31,535 nt of DNA, taken from the NCBI GenBank assembly GCA_028293055.1, contig JAQGLD010000334.1, positions 1-31,535 of the forward strand. The letters are read 5' to 3'. The notes below the pieces were generated by a model that was given only the letters and a program-made list of their open reading frames with translations, searched no databases and was not told the DNA's origin. The position numbers and the translations under genes were made by a program. This document shows positions 1 through 7,143 of this stretch, piece by piece (positions within the stretch are counted from its first letter, which is position 1; each line of letters begins with the position of its first letter). Source of the DNA: Alphaproteobacteria bacterium (lineage in GTDB: Bacteria; Pseudomonadota; Alphaproteobacteria; Sphingomonadales; Sphingomonadaceae).

Positions 1-105
1 CCAAAGAAAGCTGAGCAGCACGAAGACGAACAGCGCCTGAAGAATCCAGACGAGGATTCGGACGGGGAGGCTTCGGCGGTTCGCGGGGCGTCTGCGGCGG
101 GGCAT
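1..105 (-). CDS. Membrane-anchored protein, N-terminal fragment (possibly MtgA-type transglycosylase)
   Basis: The gene runs off the left edge, so only the first 35 codons are present, starting at the ATG at 105-103. The peptide begins with an arginine-rich cytoplasmic stretch (MPRRRRPANRR) followed by an unbroken hydrophobic segment at about residues 15-35. This is the pattern of a type II membrane anchor. Monofunctional peptidoglycan transglycosylases (MtgA) of alphaproteobacteria start this way, but no catalytic residue is in view, so the assignment is only a guess. The intergenic repeat at 124-226 lies between it and rpoH. Confidence 0.5.
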   Translation of the reverse strand, partial: MPRRRRPANRRSLPVRILVWILQALFVFVLLSFLW

Positions 106-123
106 GCTGGGCGCCTAGTTCAT

Positions 124-226
124 TCCCCTCCCTGAATACTGGGAGGAGTTAGGGGTGGGTGGGCCTCCACCAGTGAATCTTGGGAGACGTACCCACCCGC
201 GGCCCTCCCTGCACTCAGGGAGGGGA
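124..226. repeat. Intergenic palindromic repeat with nested arms
   Basis: The outer arms TCCCTCCCTGA-type 12-mers at 124-135 and 215-226 are perfect reverse complements. Inner arms GGGTGGGT (153-160) and ACCCACCC (191-198) also pair. Each half holds its own small hairpin (127-132 with 141-146; 203-210 with 217-224). The element fills the space between rpoH and the next minus-strand gene and codes for nothing recognisable. It resembles the REP-like or small mobile palindromes dispersed in sphingomonad genomes. It could also serve as a transcription end for rpoH, though no T-run follows. Confidence 0.7.
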
Positions 227-258
227 GGGAGATCTCCGCCGGGAGTGCTAGCCGACTC

Positions 259-1161
259 TCAATGTGCCGGAAGCAGGCGGCGTTCGCCGGCAAGGCCCAT
301 CAGCGCCTTCTGGAGCTTCTCGAAGGCGCGAACCTCGATCTGGCGGATGCGCTCGCGGCTGACGTCGTAGACCTGGCTTAGTTCCTCGAGCGTCTTGGGC
401 TCGTCGGTTAGCCGCCGCTCGGTCAGGATGTGCTTCTCGCGATCGTTGAGAGCCTGCATCGCCTCGACGAGAAGATCGTGGCGAACCTTGGTTTCCTCAG
501 CTTCGGCGACACGTTCGTCCTGGAGCGGCCCGGTGTCGACCAGCCAGTCCTGCCACTGCCCTTCGCCTTCCTCGCGCAACGGCACGTTGAGCGATGTATC
601 CCCGCCCATCGCCATCCGGCGATTCATCGAGATGACGTCCTCCTCGGAGACTCCGAGATCGGTGGCGATCTTGGTGACATCCTCGGGCTTGAGATCGCCA
701 TCCTCGAAGGCTTCGATCTGGTTCTTCATCCGCCTGAGGTTGAAGAACAATTTCTTCTGCGCGGCGGTGGTGCCCATCTTGACCAGGCTCCACGAGCGCA
801 GGATGAATTCCTGGATCGAGGCGCGGATCCACCACATCGCATAGGTGGCGAGGCGGAATCCGCGCTCGGGCTCGAACTTCTTCACGCCCTGCATCAGGCC
901 GATATTGCCCTCGGAGATGAGCTCGGACACGGGCAGCCCATAGCCGCGATAGCCCATCGCGATCTTCGCGACCAAGCGGAGGTGCGAGTTGACCAGCTTG
1001 GCCGCGGCATCGGTGTCCTGATGCTCGGTCCAGCGCTTGGCCAGCATATATTCTTCCTCGGGGGCGAGGATCGGAAATTTCTTGATCTCGGCAAGGTAGC
1101 GGTTGAGGCCCGCTTCGCCGCTCATCGCGGGGATCGTTGCCGGGACGTTTCTGCCAGCCAT
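259..1161 (-). CDS. rpoH: RNA polymerase heat-shock sigma factor (sigma-32)
   Basis: Group 3 sigma-70 family factor that directs RNA polymerase to heat-shock promoters. Region 1.2 (GEAGLNRYLAEI) is at about residues 15-30. Region 2, with NSHLRLVAKIA, GLMQGVKKFEPERGFR and the YAMWWIRASIQEFILRSWSLVK melting and -10 segment, is at about 55-130. The alphaproteobacterial RpoH box follows, and region 4 with the helix-turn-helix (LEELSQVYDVSRERIRQIEVRA) is at about 250-280. The length of about 300 aa is normal. The ATG at 1161 is preferred because the GGGAG ribosome site ends about 10 nt before it; an ATG three codons upstream (1170) lies against that site. The neighbour rluD is transcribed the same way from the other side of a 56-nt gap. 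Confidence 0.96.
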   Translation of the reverse strand: MAGRNVPATIPAMSGEAGLNRYLAEIKKFPILAPEEEYMLAKRWTEHQDTDAAAKLVNSHLRLVAKIAMGYRGYGLPVSELISEGNIGLMQGVKKFEPERGFRLATYAMWWIRASIQEFILRSWSLVKMGTTAAQKKLFFNLRRMKNQIEAFEDGDLKPEDVTKIATDLGVSEEDVISMNRRMAMGGDTSLNVPLREEGEGQWQDWLVDTGPLQDERVAEAEETKVRHDLLVEAMQALNDREKHILTERRLTDEPKTLEELSQVYDVSRERIRQIEVRAFEKLQKALMGLAGERRLLPAH

Positions 1162-1217
1162 TGTCTTCATACTCCCTGGAACCGCGCCTTTTCGGGGTCT
1201 GCCGGCTCACTGTTTGG

Positions 1218-2174
1218 TCATAGCGCCAGCGCGCTTAACAGTTCCTGCATATCCGATGGAATGCCACTTTTGAACGATAAGTTTTCTTTCGAGACCGGAT
1301 GGATGAATCCGAGCTCTGCCGCATGCAGAGCCTGTCGCTCGAAATTCAGTCTTTTCAACAACTCCCGGTGACCCGATCGGCTCCGTCCATAAACGGGGTC
1401 GCCGAGCAGATTATGGCCGATCGAGGTCATATGGACCCTGACCTGATGCGTCCGACCGGTTTCGAGCCGGCATTCGACCAGGGCCGATTCTCTCAGCCGG
1501 CGCACCAGCCGATAATGGGTTACCGCCCGCTTCCCGCGATCGGGGTCGACGATCGCCATCTTCTGGCGGTTCGCCGACGAGCGGGCCAGGGCGGCGTCCA
1601 CCGTCCCGACGGGCGGGATCGGAACGCCGGCGACGATCGCCTGGTAGCGCCGATCGATGCTATGCCGCGCGAACTGTGCCGCGAGCCCCTCATGCGCCAC
1701 ATCGGTCTTGGCCACGACCAGCAGGCCCGAAGTGTCCTTGTCGATGCGGTGGACGATCCCCGGCCGAGCCACTCCGCCGATGCCCGAGAGGCGGCCGGCG
1801 CAATGGTGGAGCAGGGCGTTCACCAGGGTACCGTCGCGATTGCCCGCCGCCGGATGGACGACCATTCCGGCAGGTTTGTCGACGACGAGCAGATGATCGT
1901 CCTCGAAGACGATTTCGAGCGCGATGTCCTGCGCTTCATTATGGGCCGGCGCCGGCTCGGGAACGACCACCGCATAGGCGCCGCCGGCCTTCGCCTTGGC
2001 GGCTGGGTCCCGCACCAGCGCGCCCGAAGGATCGGCGACCTGGCCGCTGCTGATCAAGGCCTTGAGCCGCTCGCGCGACAAGGTCGGCAAGGCGGCAGCG
2101 AGCGCCCGGTCAAGGCGCCAGCCGGCGGCATCGGCGGCGATCGTTGCGATTATGGTCGACTCCCCCCGGGTCAT
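1218..2174 (-). CDS. rluD: 23S rRNA pseudouridine synthase, RluD type
   Basis: Converts specific uridines of 23S rRNA helix 69 to pseudouridine in RluD; the exact target in this organism is inferred from the family. An N-terminal S4 RNA-binding domain (about residues 15-75) precedes the RluA/RluD catalytic domain. The catalytic motif HRIDKDTSGLLVVAK, with the active Asp, is at about 143-157. RYQAIVAG and the ETGRTHQVRVH motif follow, with LLGDPVYG near 258. The length of 318 aa fits RluD. It lies immediately upstream of rpoH on the same strand, and the pair may be co-transcribed. No good ribosome site is visible at the annotated ATG. Confidence 0.93.
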   Translation of the reverse strand: MTRGESTIIATIAADAAGWRLDRALAAALPTLSRERLKALISSGQVADPSGALVRDPAAKAKAGGAYAVVVPEPAPAHNEAQDIALEIVFEDDHLLVVDKPAGMVVHPAAGNRDGTLVNALLHHCAGRLSGIGGVARPGIVHRIDKDTSGLLVVAKTDVAHEGLAAQFARHSIDRRYQAIVAGVPIPPVGTVDAALARSSANRQKMAIVDPDRGKRAVTHYRLVRRLRESALVECRLETGRTHQVRVHMTSIGHNLLGDPVYGRSRSGHRELLKRLNFERQALHAAELGFIHPVSKENLSFKSGIPSDMQELLSALAL

Positions 2175-2228
2175 TCGAAGCCCGATTTGGGTATTTGTCG
2201 GCCCGTTTTCAAGGGCTCCCAGTGCCGC

Positions 2229-3827
2229 TCAAGCCCCTGGTTTCGCCGCCGGATTCAACAGATAGACGTCGTAGGATTCGAAGCTGATCGACTGCTGGAA
2301 CCTCGCCAGGCGCCGGGTGGAGGCAAGGAAGCGGTGCACCTGTTCGGGGGTGCCGTTGAAGTGCCAGTAATGGACATCGAGGATTCGAAAAGCACGAGTG
2401 TTCGGATCGAGCCGCTTCTGGAGCAGGATCACGACGGGGCGCCCGGTCGCCGCCTGCAACTCGTGCCCGTCGCGGAGATAATCGTCGAGATCGAGCTCGG
2501 CGCGGACGTCGCGCTTGAACATGACGACCCGACCGAAACGGTGCTCCCGCATCAGATAGGTCGGATTGGGCAGGTAATAGGATAGAGGCTCGAGGAAATA
2601 GTCCGGGTTGGCGATGATCACCGCATCGGTCAGCCGCTCGCGCCTCAGCAGCTCGGCGAGGTCGCGCGACCGGCTGTAGGGATAGGTCGGCCCAAGCTCG
2701 AAACTGGCCAGCCTGGCGCTGCTGACCACCTGCATGATCACGAGCAGGCACAAGGCGGCGCTGCCGATCGCCAGGCCGTCCAGCGATGAGCGCCTGGCCT
2801 GCCCCGCCTCGCGCGGCTGGCGCCATTCCCCGCCGCGACCGTTCGCGACCAGCCAGTACATGACGATGAGATAGACCAGGAACAGGGCTTGGTGCCGGTA
2901 ATAACTGGGATAGATGATGTTGAAGAACAGCTCGAGCCCGAACAAGGCCACGCCCGCGGAAAGCAGGGCAGCGGGTTTCGCGGCGAGCCCGAGCAGCGCT
3001 GCGAACATGACGATTCCAAACGCCGCGGCTGCGATCGGACTGTCGGGAATCAGGACCGGGATCATGTCGCCGAAGGAGAGCGCCGGGGCGAGAAGCGACT
3101 GAAGCACCAGGCCCGGTCCGATCCCTCCGGGGTGAGGGTTCACCGCGGCGTCGTGGACAGTTGGGAATACGGTCGCGAAGCAGAGCAAAGCGCCGAGCGC
3201 GGCGATCGCGGCATTGATCACGAACAGCCGGTATTTCGGCCCCCATTTCAGGCCTTCTTCGCCGACCAGCTCGACCAGCCAGAACAGCAGGAAGGCGGCC
3301 GCGAGCATCGCCGAAGGAACGTTGGTGTTGCACAGCAGGGCGAGCAGCAGGCCGATGGTGACCCCTCTGTCCCGCCAGCGCGGATAGAGCCAGGCGAGCA
3401 CGAACATGACCAGCATCGACATGCCGTAATTGCGGGCGATCACCGCATATTCGATCAGGCCGAAGCGGCTGAACAGGATCAGTGCCAGGAACCACGGACG
3501 GAATGGGGATCGGATGAGCAGCACGGCCATCGCCGCCGCCGCGATGAGGCCCGAGACGACGGGAAGGACCTCGCGGACCGGGAAGATGGTGTGGGCGCCG
3601 CGCAGCAACAGATACCAGAGCGCAGGATGGCCCTCGCCATGAAGTCCGCGCAGCATCTCGACGATATTGTCACCGGCGAGCGCGATGCTGAAGGCGCGGA
3701 CCTCGTCTCGCCACACGGCGTGATGGACCGAGATCCAGACGAACAGGAGCAGCCAGGTGAGGTACAGAACGGCCTTGATGACCGGATCGCGATCCGTCCG
3801 GCCAATAATCCACGTCAGTCCCCGCAC
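2229..3827 (-). CDS. Polytopic membrane protein, GT-C-like (glycosyltransferase family 39/83 style)
   Basis: A 532-aa protein with roughly ten hydrophobic segments over residues 15-410 and a soluble C-terminal domain of about 120 residues. The first external loop carries HHAVWRDEVRAF. An Asp-Glu or Glu pair in this first loop is typical of GT-C enzymes that use polyprenyl-phosphate sugars, and GHPALWYLLLR about 30 residues later is also typical of this class. The substrate cannot be read from sequence. It is divergent from the GT2 gene at 3997, separated by about 170 bp that must hold both promoters. The genes may belong to one envelope-sugar pathway, since GT2, GtrA and GT-C proteins often cooperate in lipid-linked sugar transfer. 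That role is inferred. Confidence 0.7.
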   Translation of the reverse strand: MRGLTWIIGRTDRDPVIKAVLYLTWLLLFVWISVHHAVWRDEVRAFSIALAGDNIVEMLRGLHGEGHPALWYLLLRGAHTIFPVREVLPVVSGLIAAAAMAVLLIRSPFRPWFLALILFSRFGLIEYAVIARNYGMSMLVMFVLAWLYPRWRDRGVTIGLLLALLCNTNVPSAMLAAAFLLFWLVELVGEEGLKWGPKYRLFVINAAIAALGALLCFATVFPTVHDAAVNPHPGGIGPGLVLQSLLAPALSFGDMIPVLIPDSPIAAAAFGIVMFAALLGLAAKPAALLSAGVALFGLELFFNIIYPSYYRHQALFLVYLIVMYWLVANGRGGEWRQPREAGQARRSSLDGLAIGSAALCLLVIMQVVSSARLASFELGPTYPYSRSRDLAELLRRERLTDAVIIANPDYFLEPLSYYLPNPTYLMREHRFGRVVMFKRDVRAELDLDDYLRDGHELQAATGRPVVILLQKRLDPNTRAFRILDVHYWHFNGTPEQVHRFLASTRRLARFQQSISFESYDVYLLNPAAKPGA

Positions 3828-3996
3828 CCTCGCCCTCCCGACTTCCCGGCCGGGCGCTGCTCTAGCGGGAATATGGTTTCCAGTTTCTTAGCCTCCTTTC
3901 GTGTTTTTCGGGCGTCCGAATTAGGCGCTTGTTAACCACCCTGACTTACCTCCGTCGCCAAGGCCGGGTGGCGGTGTGGACGGGGAGTGCAGAAAA

Positions 3997-4824
3997 ATGA
4001 TCTCTGGGCAGAAGATAGCAGTGGTGCTCCCGGCCTATAATGCGGCGAGAACCCTGCGTCAGACCGTCGCCGACATTCCGCAGGGAATTGTCGACGACAT
4101 CATTCTCACGGACGATTGCAGCACCGACGACACCATCGGAGTCGCCCGCGAGATGGGTCTCCACACGATCCGGCACGACCGCAACCGCGGCTACGGCGCC
4201 AACCAGAAATCCTGTTATTCGGCGGCTCTGGCGCGCGGCGCCGATATCGTCGTGATGCTCCATCCGGATTACCAATATGCGCCGCAGCTGGTCACAGCGA
4301 TGGCCGGAATGATCGCCTCGGGCCAGTATGACGCGGTCTTTGCTTCCCGGATCCTCGGGCGCGGGGCGCTGGTCGGCGGCATGCCGCGTTACAAATATGT
4401 CTTCAACCGGCTGCTCACCGCCTTCCAGAACCTCGTTATGGGCCAGAAGATGTCGGAATATCATACCGGCTATCGTGCTTGGCACCGCTCGGTGCTCGAA
4501 AAATTGCCGCTGCTCGCCTGCTCCGACGATTTCGTCTTCGACAATCAGATGATTGCGCAGACCAGCTGGCACGATTTCCGGATCGGCGAGATCTCCTGCC
4601 CGACCAAATATTTTCCCGAGGCCTCGAGCATCAATTTCCGTCGCAGCTGCGTGTACGGGATCGGCGTGCTCAAGACCGCAGTCGAATATCGGCTGTGCAA
4701 ATGGGGTCTCAGGCGCTCATCGCTTTATTCGGACTCGGCCGAGCTGCGACTTCCGGCGGCCGTTCCGGTCCGCGAGCTTGCGGCCACGATCGAGGCGCGG
4801 CTCGAGCAGCGCTCCGCCGCCTGA
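3997..4824 (+). CDS. Family 2 glycosyltransferase (dolichyl/polyprenyl-phosphate sugar synthase-like)
   Basis: A GT-A fold transferase of 275 aa. KIAVVLPAYNAARTL opens the nucleotide-sugar domain, followed by ILTDDCSTDDT and the RNRGYGANQK motif. The DxD-like metal site reads MLHPDYQYAPQ, and there is a YHTGYRAW segment near residue 150. Strong hydrophobic segments are absent, so it is probably cytosolic or peripheral. It resembles polyprenyl-phosphate mannose or glucose synthases that charge undecaprenyl phosphate. The ATG at 3997 has GGGGAG 9 nt upstream, better than the in-frame GTG at 3976. The GtrA-like gene starts 9 nt after its stop, which supports lipid-linked sugar synthesis followed by flipping. 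Confidence 0.88.
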   Translation: MISGQKIAVVLPAYNAARTLRQTVADIPQGIVDDIILTDDCSTDDTIGVAREMGLHTIRHDRNRGYGANQKSCYSAALARGADIVVMLHPDYQYAPQLVTAMAGMIASGQYDAVFASRILGRGALVGGMPRYKYVFNRLLTAFQNLVMGQKMSEYHTGYRAWHRSVLEKLPLLACSDDFVFDNQMIAQTSWHDFRIGEISCPTKYFPEASSINFRRSCVYGIGVLKTAVEYRLCKWGLRRSSLYSDSAELRLPAAVPVRELAATIEARLEQRSAA

Positions 4825-4833
4825 GCCGCCGTC

Positions 4834-5322
4834 TTGAGTTCAGCCAGCGACGAGGCCCTTGCGGCCGCTGGGACAGGGCGCCTGATCCTCGCCCGGCTCG
4901 ACGCTCTCTATGCATTGGCGCCGCCGGCGATGCGCACCGAGGCATTCCGGCAGCTCGCGCGCTATGTCCTGGCCGGCTTCGCGGTCACCCTGTTCTCGGC
5001 GGCAATCTACATGGTCGCGGCCTATCCGTGCCACATCAGGCCGTTGCTCGCGAATGTGGTCAGCTACGCCTTCGGGCTCGCCGCGAGCTATACCGTGCAC
5101 AGCCGCTGGAGTTTCGCCTCTGAGGGCGAACGGCGGGAGCTCGACACCATGGCCCGCTTCGGGGTGGCCGCCGGCTTCGCCTTCGGCCTGAACAGCTTCT
5201 GGGTCTGGCTAGGGACGGTCCACTACCATCTGCCGGCCTGGGTCCCGGTGCCGGCGATGGTCTTCGCCACTCCGCTCGCCAGCTTTCTGATCAATCGCTA
5301 CTGGGTGTTTCGCGCCGTCTGA
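4834..5322 (+). CDS. GtrA-like small membrane protein (putative lipid-linked sugar flippase)
   Basis: A 162-aa protein starting from TTG, with an about 45-residue soluble N-terminus and then four hydrophobic segments (about residues 45-65, 70-92, 108-128 and 135-155). The GtrA family signature is visible as QLARYVLAGF, then NVVSYAFGLAASYTVHSRWSF, and the terminal FLINRYWVF. GtrA proteins are thought to move undecaprenyl-phosphate-linked glucose or related sugars across the inner membrane. The gene is 9 nt downstream of the GT2 gene and is presumably translated from the same mRNA. The sugar and the acceptor are unknown. Confidence 0.85.
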   Translation: MSSASDEALAAAGTGRLILARLDALYALAPPAMRTEAFRQLARYVLAGFAVTLFSAAIYMVAAYPCHIRPLLANVVSYAFGLAASYTVHSRWSFASEGERRELDTMARFGVAAGFAFGLNSFWVWLGTVHYHLPAWVPVPAMVFATPLASFLINRYWVFRAV

Positions 5323-5332
5323 CGGCGCCGGC

Positions 5333-5359
5333 GGCGGGCATAAAGTCGTGACGCCCGCC
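5333..5359 (+). terminator. Weak stem-loop after gtrA-like gene
   Basis: GGCGGGC (5333-5339) pairs with GCCCGCC (5353-5359) across a 13-nt loop, starting 11 nt after the gtrA-like stop. Only TT follows, so it is a weak or factor-assisted terminator at best. The remaining 70 nt up to chpT hold no clear promoter consensus. Confidence 0.35.
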
Positions 5360-5430
5360 TTGAAACCTTGCCGCGCAACCGCCAATAGGGCCCCAAACCC
5401 GCAGTAAGCAGTAACAGGGGCGCTTGGCGC

Positions 5431-6069
5431 ATGAAATCCCACGAATTTGCGAGCCTGCTTTGCTCGCGTCTCTGCCATGATCTCCTTTCGCCGGTCGGAG
5501 CGCTCAACAACGGTATCGAGCTGCTCGCCGACGAGCACGATCCGGACATGCGCGCCCGCTGCCTCGATCTGCTCGGGGAGAGCGCGCGCGCCTCGGCCAA
5601 CAAGCTGAAATTCTTCCGTCTCGCCTTCGGCGCCGCCGGCGGCTTCGGCGACCAGGTCGACACCAGGGAGGCGCGAGTCGCCATCGAAGGCCTGTTCGGC
5701 GGCGACGGGCGTATCCAGCTCGGCTGGCTGATGGACGAGCCGACGATGGGCAAACCGGCGCTCAAGATCCTGCTCAACCTCGTGCTCATCGCCGGCGACG
5801 CCCTGGTCCGCGGCGGCCGGCTCGATGTGTGTACGGATCGCCATCATAACGGCCTCGACATCGTCGTCCGCGCCGAGGGGCCGCGCATCGTCCTCGATCC
5901 CGAGCTGAAGAAGGTGCTGCTCGGCGAGACCGACGAGGACCAGATCGCACCGCGCGCCGCCGCCGCCTGGCTGGTCCAGTGTCTGGTCAGCGAATCGGAG
6001 GGCGAGGTCCAGGTCGGCGACCAGGAGGATGGCGTTCTGCTGATCGGAGCGTCGCTGCCGGCGGCTTGA
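5431..6069 (+). CDS. chpT: Histidine phosphotransferase ChpT
   Basis: ChpT is a dimeric phosphotransferase that in Caulobacter carries phosphate from the CckA receiver to CtrA and CpdR. The DHp-like helix has the phospho-accepting His16 in SRLCHDLLSPVGALNNGIELL. A second helix (ARASANKLKFFRLAFG) completes the four-helix bundle, and the degenerate, ATP-less HATPase-like domain spans about residues 80-212. The length of 212 aa fits. It stands directly upstream of the chemotaxis cluster on the same strand, with one oxygenase gene between. CckA and CtrA are not in the window, so the pathway link comes from family knowledge. Confidence 0.93.
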   Translation: MKSHEFASLLCSRLCHDLLSPVGALNNGIELLADEHDPDMRARCLDLLGESARASANKLKFFRLAFGAAGGFGDQVDTREARVAIEGLFGGDGRIQLGWLMDEPTMGKPALKILLNLVLIAGDALVRGGRLDVCTDRHHNGLDIVVRAEGPRIVLDPELKKVLLGETDEDQIAPRAAAAWLVQCLVSESEGEVQVGDQEDGVLLIGASLPAA

Positions 6070-6133
6070 GCGTAGGGCGATCGCCTCCGCGGCGTCCGCT
6101 GGCGTCGTCCAGACTCGCCGGTTAGACTGCGCC

Positions 6134-7045
6134 ATGGCGCAGCCTCCTTTGCCGACCCGGTTCGACCACGGAATCAGCCTGGCATTAGGAGAGGCTGGCC
6201 CACCAGACCTTGCTGCAGCCCGGCAGGAATTTGCTGCCGGAGCCTCGGACGGCGATGTCCGGGCCGCCCATGCGCTGGCCGGGTTCCTTGCAGGTGGCAT
6301 AGGCGGACCGCGCGATTGGCAGGCCGCGGTGGACCTACTCCGGCTCTGGGCGCCGCGCGACGGGCTGGCGGCGATGCAGACCGAATTGATCTCGGAGATG
6401 GGATTGACTGCCGACGGCTTGCCGGCCTCCCTTCCCGAGTTGAAGGCGGTTCATTCGATCAAGCGGATCTCGGTCGCAGAACGGCTGCTCAGCCCGAAGG
6501 AATGCGAGTTCCTCATTCGAATCGCCACCCCGATGCTCCGCGGCGCCAAGGTCATTTCGGCCACGAACCAGATCGAGGACCAGAAGAACGTCCGCGATAA
6601 CGACCATTGCGGGTTCGCGATGCTTCAGGAGCCCCCGGCAATCCGGGCCATCAACCTTCGGATCGCAGCGGTCTCCGCAACCGACGTGCGGCAAGGCGAA
6701 CCGCTTCAGATCATGCGCTATCGCGAAGGGCAGCAATATCGGACCCACCTCGACCGAACCTCCGCCGGCACCAACCAGCGGCTGATGACTGCAATCATCT
6801 ATCTCAACGACGATTTTTCCGGTGGAGAGACGGCGTTCCCGGTGCTCGACATGGCCGTACGCGGCCGGAGGGGAGATGCGCTTCTCTTCAGAAATCTGAC
6901 GGAGAAGGGCGAAGTCGACCGGGACATGCAACACGCCGGGCTGCCGCCGACCGGCGGCGTCAAGTTCATCGCCAGCCGCTGGATCCTGGAGCGGCCGGCC
7001 TATGACGAGCAGGGCAATCTGCTCGGCGAGACGCTCTGGTCCTGA
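6134..7045 (+). CDS. 2-oxoglutarate/Fe(II) dioxygenase, prolyl 4-hydroxylase-like
   Basis: The N-terminal about 90 residues look like Sel1/TPR-type helical repeats (AAHALAGFLAGGIGG, WQAAVDLLRLWA). The P4H-type double-stranded beta-helix domain runs from about residue 105 to 290. The iron ligands are His205 and Asp207 (YRTHLDR) and His267 (MQHAGLP), and Lys277 would bind the 2-oxoglutarate carboxylate. FSGGETAFP between them is a family signature. Members hydroxylate prolines or other protein side chains; the substrate here is unknown. It sits between chpT and cheA, with about 100 bp before cheA holding an inverted repeat. Confidence 0.9.
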   Translation: MAQPPLPTRFDHGISLALGEAGPPDLAAARQEFAAGASDGDVRAAHALAGFLAGGIGGPRDWQAAVDLLRLWAPRDGLAAMQTELISEMGLTADGLPASLPELKAVHSIKRISVAERLLSPKECEFLIRIATPMLRGAKVISATNQIEDQKNVRDNDHCGFAMLQEPPAIRAINLRIAAVSATDVRQGEPLQIMRYREGQQYRTHLDRTSAGTNQRLMTAIIYLNDDFSGGETAFPVLDMAVRGRRGDALLFRNLTEKGEVDRDMQHAGLPPTGGVKFIASRWILERPAYDEQGNLLGETLWS

Positions 7046-7081
7046 GCTGAACCCTCCGGGCGCGTCGCGGCCCGCGTCTCC

Positions 7082-7100
7082 GGTAAACGCCTTGTTTACC
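7082..7100. promoter_or_regulatory. Inverted repeat upstream of cheA, candidate operator
   Basis: GGTAAAC (7082-7088) and GTTTACC (7094-7100) form a perfect 7-bp dyad with a 5-bp spacer, 44 bp before the cheA ATG. The symmetry and AT-richness stand out against the surrounding high GC. A dimeric repressor or activator site is plausible. As an RNA hairpin it would be weak, and no T-run follows. The binding protein cannot be named. Confidence 0.4.
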
Positions 7101-7143
7101 AATAGCTCGGATAAGGGTCCCGAAAGCGTGGTGCACGGGGCCG

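Noticed and set aside
430..1371. Long open frame opposite rpoH and rluD (313 codons)
   Set aside because: High GC leaves the opposite frames open. The antisense translation has no domain, and rpoH on the other strand is certain.
1299..2585. 428-codon open frame opposite rluD and the GT-C-like gene
   Set aside because: It spans two convincing minus-strand genes and their gap, and its translation is compositionally odd and without motifs.
2889..3935. 348-codon open frame opposite the membrane protein gene
   Set aside because: It is rich in Gln, Glu, Asp and His, the mirror of hydrophobic codons on the other strand.
3932..3950. TTAACC...TTACC upstream of the GT2 gene as a CtrA box
   Set aside because: CtrA boxes need TTAA-N7-TTAA; here the spacing and the second half do not fit.
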